In this document: in pieces, positions 6,461 through 10,988 of the stretch
Numbering within the stretch: position 1 is the stretch's first letter
Layout: each line of letters opens with the position of its first letter
Assembly: GCA_902795785.1 (NCBI GenBank)
Contig: CADBMK010000105.1
Span: 1-10,988 of the forward strand
Length of the DNA stretch: 10,988 bases
Origin: an uncultured Bacteroidia bacterium
GTDB lineage: Bacteria; Bacteroidota; Bacteroidia; Bacteroidales; UBA932
Direction: 5' to 3'
Made by a program: the position numbers and the translations under genes
Notes under the pieces: model-generated
Databases searched by the model: none
Told to the model about the DNA's origin: nothing
The model's input: the letters and a program-made list of their open reading frames with translations, nothing else

Positions 6461-6835
6461 ATGGCAAAGCGAAACGAAATCTACAAGTGCAATACCTGCG
6501 GACTTATCGTTGAAGTTATCGCAGAGAGCCCTGCCACCCCGGTGTGCTGCGGGCAGCCAATGAGACTCCTTAAGGAAAACGATACTGACGGAGCAAAGGA
6601 AAAGCACGTCCCGGTCATCGAGAAAACTGCTGACGGATACCGCGTATGCGTAGGCTCAGTAGAACATCCAATGACTCCGGAGCACTACATCCAGATGATT
6701 GAACTGATTACCGAGGACGGAGTTCTGCGCAAGGACCTTACACCACAGGACAAGCCGGTTGCCGAGTTCAAGACCAACTCAAAGGTTCTTTACGCCCGTG
6801 AATATTGCAATCTTCACGGACTTTGGAAGTCATAA
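6461..6835 (+). CDS. dfx: Desulfoferrodoxin, two-iron superoxide reductase
   Basis: 124 residues, the usual length for the two-domain class. It reduces superoxide to hydrogen peroxide without releasing oxygen. The N-terminal desulforedoxin-like domain has the Fe(Cys)4 ligands C10, C13, C29 and C30 (C-x2-C and CC). The C-terminal neelaredoxin domain has the catalytic Fe(His)4Cys site: H49 within the E-K-H-x-P motif (E47 and K48 assist catalysis), H69, H75, C116 and H119. All ligands are present, so the enzyme should be active. It lies directly after rubrerythrin, which would use the peroxide produced, and a strong terminator follows 26 bases after the stop. No promoter is seen in the 24-base gap, so co-transcription with rbr is expected. 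Confidence 0.96.
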   Translation: MAKRNEIYKCNTCGLIVEVIAESPATPVCCGQPMRLLKENDTDGAKEKHVPVIEKTADGYRVCVGSVEHPMTPEHYIQMIELITEDGVLRKDLTPQDKPVAEFKTNSKVLYAREYCNLHGLWKS

Positions 6836-6851
6836 CCCGGTTAGGAATAAA

Positions 6852-7988
6852 CTAAGGACGGAGGCCGAGAATTATCTCGGCCTTTGTTTTTATACCATAC
6901 CTGTCCCAGTCAGCGCGGTTTGCAAGGATGATAAGATGAACGTCCTGCTCAGGATAATAGGCGTTCAGAGCCTTGTATCCTCCGTTGTCTCCGGTGTGAT
7001 ATACGCAGTGAGGCTCTATAAAAAGGCCGTAGCCATACCATGTGTCAGGCCTGTTCTGATAATCGGAATATGGGCTTCCTGACACAGTAATTTGCTTTGA
7101 GATAAGGTTGGAGATCTTTGGCAGATCCCAGCAGGCCATTTCATGGGTAGATGAATAAATGCCGCCGTCAGGCCTGGTGGCAAAGAAGGTTTCCTCGCCG
7201 AAATCGTACTCATACCAGTTCTTCTTCTCCGCCGTTGGCGAAGAGGCGGTACGCTCCTCAGGCATATCTTCAACATCGGCATACTCGTAGGCATGGGTCA
7301 TCCTCGGGATAAGGTCCTGATGATTGCGGTCAAAATAGAGGGTCTGCTTCATACCACATGGGACGAATACCGAGTCACGCATATAATCCATGAATACACG
7401 CCCCGTAACCCTCTCTATCAGTTTGCCGAGAAGGACGAAAGACGGATTGAGATACTCATAGGCCGTTCCCGGCTCAAAACGGAGTTCCTTCAGGTCCTTC
7501 AGGTATTCAACAGAAAGGTCTTCGTCGCCATTAATTCTCTGTTCCTTGCTAAGGAGCCGACTCCTCAGATCCGGAATCCCGGAAGTGTGGCTTAGAAGAT
7601 GCCTGACTTTAATTCCGTTCCAAACAGGATCAGTGTATTCAGGAAAGTAGTAATTGACATTTTTCTCTATGTCCACAAGCCCTTCGGAAGCCAGGTTCAT
7701 GACGGCAGCGGCAGTAAAGGTCTTGGAACAGGATGCAATGTTAAAGAAGCTGTCCCCGTCAATAGGCCTTCCATCCGGAAGCGTTTCCAAACCGTATCCT
7801 TTGTCAAAGATAATCTGGTCTCCCCTCTTCACGAGGATGGCTCCACCCGGTTCTCCTTTCGGGAAGATTGAGGTAAAGAGGCTGTCCAGCGCCTTCTGTT
7901 CTGTAGTCATAGCCGGGGTCTGATTGCACGAAATACTGCAGAGGCCAAGCATCAGGGCACCTGCTGCGAGAAAAAATGTACTTTTCAT
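6852..7988 (-). CDS. Serine hydrolase of the beta-lactamase / penicillin-binding-protein family, probable lipoprotein
   Basis: 378 residues when started at the ATG at 7988-7986; an ATG two codons upstream (7994) is also possible. The frame can be extended to 8051, but that would overlap the divergent gene's start and bury the signal sequence. Residues 1-20 form a signal peptide followed by C21 (CSISC-N), a loose lipobox, so it is probably a lipoprotein. PF00144 active-site motifs are intact: S86-C-S-K89 (nucleophile and base), Y179-L-N181 and H331-T-G333 in the KTG position. The motif HLLSHTSGIPD (130-140) is also typical. Family members include class C beta-lactamases, D-amino-acid peptidases and esterases. 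The sequence does not show which, and a resistance role should not be assumed. It stands alone on the minus strand, and its 3' end carries the convergent dfx terminator as coding sequence. Confidence 0.9.
   Translation of the reverse strand: MKSTFFLAAGALMLGLCSISCNQTPAMTTEQKALDSLFTSIFPKGEPGGAILVKRGDQIIFDKGYGLETLPDGRPIDGDSFFNIASCSKTFTAAAVMNLASEGLVDIEKNVNYYFPEYTDPVWNGIKVRHLLSHTSGIPDLRSRLLSKEQRINGDEDLSVEYLKDLKELRFEPGTAYEYLNPSFVLLGKLIERVTGRVFMDYMRDSVFVPCGMKQTLYFDRNHQDLIPRMTHAYEYADVEDMPEERTASSPTAEKKNWYEYDFGEETFFATRPDGGIYSSTHEMACWDLPKISNLISKQITVSGSPYSDYQNRPDTWYGYGLFIEPHCVYHTGDNGGYKALNAYYPEQDVHLIILANRADWDRYGIKTKAEIILGLRP
6862..6890 (+). terminator. Intrinsic terminator of the SDR-rbr-dfx unit
   Basis: AGGCCGAGA (6862-6870) pairs perfectly with TCTCGGCCT (6875-6883) around the loop ATTA, followed by TTGTTTTTAT. 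It is a textbook terminator on + only: on the minus strand no T-run follows. The whole stem lies inside the last codons of the convergent hydrolase gene. Confidence 0.88.
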
Positions 7989-7993
7989 AAGCA

Positions 7994-8001
7994 TAAATCT
8001 A
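7994..8001 (-). promoter_or_regulatory. Possible -7 box for the serine hydrolase
   Basis: On the minus strand TAGATTTA (8001 down to 7994) resembles TAnnTTTG with one mismatch and lies only five bases before the ATG at 7988. No -33 element is evident. If real, the transcript would be nearly leaderless. Confidence 0.2.
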
Positions 8002-8022
8002 AGACATTTTTGGCACATTTCG

Positions 8023-8030
8023 TAAATTTG
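8023..8030 (+). promoter_or_regulatory. -7 box for the LtaS-like gene
   Basis: TAAATTTG is an exact TAnnTTTG match only six bases before the ATG at 8037. The nearest TTTG (8009-8012) is too close for a normal -33, and none stands at 19-21 bases. Its position makes the TTG at 8010 an implausible start and implies a leader of a few bases or none. Confidence 0.42.
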
Positions 8031-8036
8031 AAGTCT

Positions 8037-9755
8037 ATGACTAAGCTTCATAACAAGATTAACTGGAAATTTCTCGGGCTATACAGCCTCACCATACTGA
8101 ATCTCCTGCTCATGCACTACTCCTTTGAGTGGAATGCGGGGCTGGAGTCGTATGACAAATGCCGTTACATCAGCAACCTGTGGGCTTGTTTTGTGGATGC
8201 AACGCTATTCTATCTGATATTCTACCTTGTTACATTCAAAAAGGTAAAGCTAAGCCTTATCCTCACATTCGCGCTGACATTCGTACTGGCAGTTGCAAAC
8301 TCAATCTATGCGGCTTATTGGAACAATTACCTTCCAATCAACGGCTTTACAAGTCTCGGCAACCTCGGCGACAGCGATACCATTCTGGGCATTTTCTCTG
8401 GGCTTAAATGGAACGACCTGTTTTTTCTTCTCCCCGTTGCCCTTTTCATACCGGCCGTCAGGAAATGGGACAGGAAAAGCATCTCCAAAAACAGTTTCAA
8501 GAGCCTGGTCCTGATCCCTGCAGCCATTCTCACCTGCATGGTTCTCTGGTTCCCTGTACACAGGAGTCTCGGAAAGCATTTCTACAGTTTCCATGACGAC
8601 GTGATTGACCTCGTACCTTACAAAAGCGGGCTTTACCAGCTCAAACCAAGGATATACACCTTCAAGATGGGGTTCGCCAGGAGGTTCTTCTACAATCTGG
8701 ACGAGATAATCAGCAAACCCATCAACCTCACGGAGGAACAGGTCAATAAGATTGAAGAATACTGCTCGGACAATTCAGAGAGGGTTTCACGCACGTGGGG
8801 GACGCCGGTAAAGGACAAGAACCTCATACTTATCATCGTAGAGTCATATAACTCCGTTTCCTCTGACCTTGTAGTTGACGGCAAGGAGATTACCCCGTTC
8901 CTTAACAGGCTCAAGAAGGAAGATGGAGTGTATTTTAACCCGAACCTTAAATCCAACATAGCCCTGGGGCAGTCCTCGGACGGCCAGTTCATCTATATGA
9001 CGGGGCTTCTTCCGGACCGGACAAAGATTACGATTAACGAGGCCAAGGACAGGAGTTTCAAAGCCCTGCCGCAACTTCTCAAAAAGAAAGGCAGGATCAG
9101 GGAGAGCCATATGATCATCCCTACAAATGCAGGAGTCTGGCTTCAGGACAGGATGTGCAAGGTCTACGGAATTGACACCCTCTATTCCAACCACTCACCC
9201 AAAGACCTCAACGACGGCGAGGTATTCAGCCTTGCAGCCGGGATTGACACCACCACTGCGGAGCCGTTCTTCTCCACCATCCTCACCATGACGATGCACG
9301 CGCCCTACAACCTCAAGCCCGACCTCGGGTTTGACCTTGAAGACAGCGCCCTCCCGGAAAAATACAGACACTATCTGATTGACTGTCATTATTTTGATTC
9401 ACAGATTGAGAAATACATAGAAGCCCTTAAAGCTTCCGGAGTCTATGACAGGAGCGTCATAGTAATTGTAGCGGACCACGGTCTCTTTGACCAGATGGTG
9501 GACATGAAGGACAACCTGCCTCCTCAGATTCCGCTCTACATCATTAACGGAGGATTCGACCCGCAGCAGGCGTGGAAGGGCAGCTGCAACCAGCTGGACG
9601 TCTTCACCACACTGAACGACATTCTTCTTAAAGACCAGTGGGCCGGACTTGGCCATACTCTTCTGAACAATACATATACTGAATCCTTTACCGAGGATGC
9701 GGAAACAGTTTCCAGCCTTATTATCAAAGGGGATTATTTCAGACGTTTCAACTAA
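8037..9755 (+). CDS. LtaS-like membrane sulfatase-fold transferase (phosphoglycerol or phosphoethanolamine type)
   Basis: 572 residues from ATG 8037; the longer frame from TTG 8010 starts upstream of the -7 box. Five hydrophobic segments (about 12-30, 50-67, 70-92, 126-142, 156-174) anchor the enzyme in the inner membrane. An extracytoplasmic alkaline-phosphatase/sulfatase-superfamily domain follows from about 260. Metal and catalytic residues can be lined up with Staphylococcus LtaS: E269 (IIVES), nucleophile S313 in GQSSD (Ser in place of the Thr), H421 (TMHAPY) and D480-H481 (VADHG). The substrate-binding W is kept (W368), but the Arg two residues later is Gln (Q370) and the earlier His is not seen. 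Family knowledge: relatives transfer glycerol-phosphate or phosphoethanolamine to envelope glycans or lipids. Bacteroidota do not make classical lipoteichoic acid, so the acceptor is unknown. It is divergent from the hydrolase, with 48 bases between the starts. Confidence 0.86.
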   Translation: MTKLHNKINWKFLGLYSLTILNLLLMHYSFEWNAGLESYDKCRYISNLWACFVDATLFYLIFYLVTFKKVKLSLILTFALTFVLAVANSIYAAYWNNYLPINGFTSLGNLGDSDTILGIFSGLKWNDLFFLLPVALFIPAVRKWDRKSISKNSFKSLVLIPAAILTCMVLWFPVHRSLGKHFYSFHDDVIDLVPYKSGLYQLKPRIYTFKMGFARRFFYNLDEIISKPINLTEEQVNKIEEYCSDNSERVSRTWGTPVKDKNLILIIVESYNSVSSDLVVDGKEITPFLNRLKKEDGVYFNPNLKSNIALGQSSDGQFIYMTGLLPDRTKITINEAKDRSFKALPQLLKKKGRIRESHMIIPTNAGVWLQDRMCKVYGIDTLYSNHSPKDLNDGEVFSLAAGIDTTTAEPFFSTILTMTMHAPYNLKPDLGFDLEDSALPEKYRHYLIDCHYFDSQIEKYIEALKASGVYDRSVIVIVADHGLFDQMVDMKDNLPPQIPLYIINGGFDPQQAWKGSCNQLDVFTTLNDILLKDQWAGLGHTLLNNTYTESFTEDAETVSSLIIKGDYFRRFN

Positions 9756-9761
9756 AGAAAC

Positions 9762-9792
9762 CTTGGTAAAACAGTAAATGTTACTATTTTTG
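9762..9792 (+). promoter_or_regulatory. Promoter of asd
   Basis: CTTG at 9762-9765, a 19-base spacer, then TATTTTTG at 9785-9792, an exact TAnnTTTG. It begins six bases after the stop codon of the LtaS-like gene and predicts a leader of about 16 bases before the ATG at 9815. asd therefore does not depend on read-through, and there is no terminator in the gap. Confidence 0.68.
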
Positions 9793-9814
9793 TAAAAAAT
9801 TTAAAAACCTCATT

Positions 9815-10828
9815 ATGAAAGTTGCAATCGTTGGCGCCAGTGGTGCCGTCGGCCAGGAATTCCTCCGCATTCTCGACGAGAGGAACTTCCCTATGGATGA
9901 CCTTGTTCTTTTCGGATCCGAGCGCAGCGCGGGCCGTAAGTACACCTTCAAGGGAAAAGAATATGAAGTCAAACTTCTCCAGCACAATGACGACTTCAAA
10001 GATGTTGACATCGCATTCACATCCGCAGGCGGCGGTACATCTGCGGAGTTCGCAGAGACAATCACCAAGTACGGAGCCGTAATGATTGACAACTCCAGCC
10101 AGTTCCGTATGGATGAAGACGTTCCACTCGTCGTTCCTGAAATCAACGCCGAGGACGCCCTCAACCGTCCTAGAGGCATCATCGCCAATCCTAACTGTAC
10201 AACAATCATGATGGTGGTAGTTCTCAATCCTATCGAGAAGCTCAGCCACATCAAGAAGATTCACATCTCATCATACCAGAGCGCATCTGGCGCAGGTGCT
10301 GTTGCAATGGCTGAACTCCAGCAGCAGTACAAGGAGATTCTGGAGACCGGCGAGGCAAAGACCATCGTCAAGTTCCCTCACCAGCTGGCATACAACGTCA
10401 TTCCTCAGATTGACAAGATGACTCCTAACGACTATACCAAGGAGGAGATGAAGATGTTCAACGAGACCCGCAAGATTATGCACAGCGATGTCCGCACATC
10501 TGCAACCTGCGTACGCGTTTCTTCTCTCCGCTCACACTCAGAGAGCGTTTGGTTCGAGACCGAGGAGCCTGTTTCAGTAGAGCAGATCCGCAAGGCCCTC
10601 GAGGCCGCTCCTGGCGTAACTCTCGTGGACGACCCACAGAACTACGTATATCCTATGCCTCTTGACAGTGCAGGAAAGGACGATATCTTCGTAGGCCGAA
10701 TCCGCAAGGATCTCGCAGACGACAACGGCAACACTCTCTGGCTCACAGGAGACCAGATTCGCAAAGGCGCAGCCCTCAACGCCGTACAGATAGCAGAATA
10801 CCTCATCAAGGTCGGTAACGTTAAATAA
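9815..10828 (+). CDS. asd: Aspartate-semialdehyde dehydrogenase
   Basis: 337 residues, full length for the family. It reduces L-4-aspartyl phosphate to aspartate semialdehyde with NADPH, the branch point to lysine and diaminopimelate, threonine and methionine, in the cytoplasm. Visible features: the nucleotide-binding loop GASGAVGQE (7-15), SAGGG (70-74), NSSQFR (93-98) for phosphate binding, the catalytic Cys C128 in ANPNCTT, SYQSASGAG (153-161), R234 for substrate binding and the catalytic His H241 in LRSHSES. No key residue is missing. Codon choice is strongly biased to CTC/CCT/CGC-type codons, as in rubrerythrin, which suggests high expression. The gene has its own promoter and is closed by a strong hairpin, so it looks monocistronic. 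It is next to the LtaS-like gene by position only. Confidence 0.97.
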   Translation: MKVAIVGASGAVGQEFLRILDERNFPMDDLVLFGSERSAGRKYTFKGKEYEVKLLQHNDDFKDVDIAFTSAGGGTSAEFAETITKYGAVMIDNSSQFRMDEDVPLVVPEINAEDALNRPRGIIANPNCTTIMMVVVLNPIEKLSHIKKIHISSYQSASGAGAVAMAELQQQYKEILETGEAKTIVKFPHQLAYNVIPQIDKMTPNDYTKEEMKMFNETRKIMHSDVRTSATCVRVSSLRSHSESVWFETEEPVSVEQIRKALEAAPGVTLVDDPQNYVYPMPLDSAGKDDIFVGRIRKDLADDNGNTLWLTGDQIRKGAALNAVQIAEYLIKVGNVK

Positions 10829-10847
10829 TCTGAAATCATATAACAGA

Positions 10848-10890
10848 AAGAAGACCGGTGGACATATCCACCGGTCTTCTTCGTTTATTA
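10848..10890. terminator. Strong, possibly bidirectional terminator after asd
   Basis: AAGAAGACCGGTGGA (10848-10862) and TCCACCGGTCTTCTT (10867-10881) make a 15-bp perfect stem with the loop CATA. On + the tail is CGTTTATTA. On minus the stem runs into TTCTGTTAT, also T-rich, so it could stop transcription from both sides. Confidence 0.88.
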
Positions 10891-10903
10891 GAGACCCGAA
10901 AGG

Positions 10904-10988
10904 TTATTTAGTCCTGTAATACTTGAATAAGCACCAAATCTCCGACATTAACATTATTCCCAAAGTGATACATGGAGAAAGGGCACGG
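10904..10988 (-). other. Possible 3' end of a minus-strand gene running off the window
   Basis: Two minus-strand frames are open from the window edge. One ends at a TAA (10906-10904) and encodes a hydrophobic stretch (ITLGIMLMSEIWCLF) with a basic tail KYYRTK, as at the end of a membrane protein. The other ends at 10908. The convergent terminator supports a gene here, but about 27 codons are too few to choose the frame or family. Confidence 0.22.

Noticed and set aside
6836..6851. Near-palindrome AACCCGGTT as a terminator for the minus-strand hydrolase
   Set aside because: The stem is too short and lacks a following T-run; no convincing minus-strand terminator was found here.
6759..7082. + strand open frame across the dfx end and the hydrolase 3' end
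   Set aside because: It runs through a strong terminator and opposes a hydrolase with an intact active site; no family resemblance.
6852..7988. Reading the serine hydrolase as an antibiotic-resistance beta-lactamase
   Set aside because: The S-x-x-K, Y-x-N and H-T-G motifs are shared by peptidases and esterases of the whole PF00144 family; nothing here shows beta-lactam specificity.
8010..8036. Upstream TTG start for the LtaS-like gene
   Set aside because: It lies upstream of the TAAATTTG box, and the ATG at 8037 is followed directly by the usual short basic segment and first membrane helix.
7989..8051. 21-residue N-terminal extension of the serine hydrolase
   Set aside because: It would overlap the divergent gene's start and place a charged stretch before an otherwise normal lipoprotein signal peptide.
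9752..10264. 170-codon open frame on the minus strand opposite asd
   Set aside because: It overlaps the cofactor-binding and catalytic parts of a full-length asd. The antisense openness follows from the strong codon bias.

Overview
The window looks like a chromosomal segment of a member of the Bacteroidota, most probably an anaerobic gut-type Bacteroidales. Three things point there: the 3' end of a TonB-dependent outer-membrane receptor, a PlsC-like/GNAT acyltransferase pair of the glycine-lipid type known from Bacteroides, and promoters of the Bacteroidota form (TTTG or TTG about -33, TAnnTTTG at -7) with no convincing Shine-Dalgarno sequences. A rubrerythrin plus superoxide reductase pair indicates an anaerobe that meets oxygen. 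I cannot name the genus. The gene set looks chromosomal, and I see no insertion sequence, phage gene, CRISPR array, tRNA or rRNA.

Layout. 1-230: tail of a TonB-dependent receptor. 298-3045: two exported proteins of unknown function in tandem (a 662-residue WG-repeat protein with a small Cys/His cluster, then a 245-residue protein), closed by a hairpin at 3066-3097. 3108-5044: a PlsC-like O-acyltransferase and a GNAT N-acyltransferase, best read as glsA-glsB of glycine-lipid (commendamide/flavolipin-type) synthesis. 5102-6835: a short-chain dehydrogenase, rubrerythrin and two-iron superoxide reductase, all on + and closely spaced, ending in a terminator at 6862-6890. 6852-7988 (minus): a serine beta-lactamase-like lipoprotein that converges on the stress genes and diverges from a membrane-bound LtaS-like alkaline-phosphatase-superfamily transferase (8037-9755). 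9815-10828: aspartate-semialdehyde dehydrogenase with its own promoter and a strong terminator. The last bases may be the 3' end of a further minus-strand gene.

How the genes work together. glsA and glsB are the clearest functional pair: GlsB would N-acylate glycine and GlsA would add the second, ester-linked acyl chain. rbr and dfx also form a unit: Dfx reduces superoxide to peroxide and rubrerythrin reduces the peroxide to water. The lipoprotein hydrolase and the LtaS-like transferase are both envelope enzymes, but nothing else links them. asd is a housekeeping gene for lysine, threonine, methionine and diaminopimelate.

Most of the window is ordinary. The points most worth checking are the glycine-lipid pair, a promoter -7 box built into the terminator hairpin before glsA, inverted repeats at the starts of two genes next to similar -7 boxes, the secreted WG-repeat protein with a zinc-knuckle-like cluster, and an LtaS-like enzyme that appears to lack two glycerol-phosphate-binding residues of LtaS.
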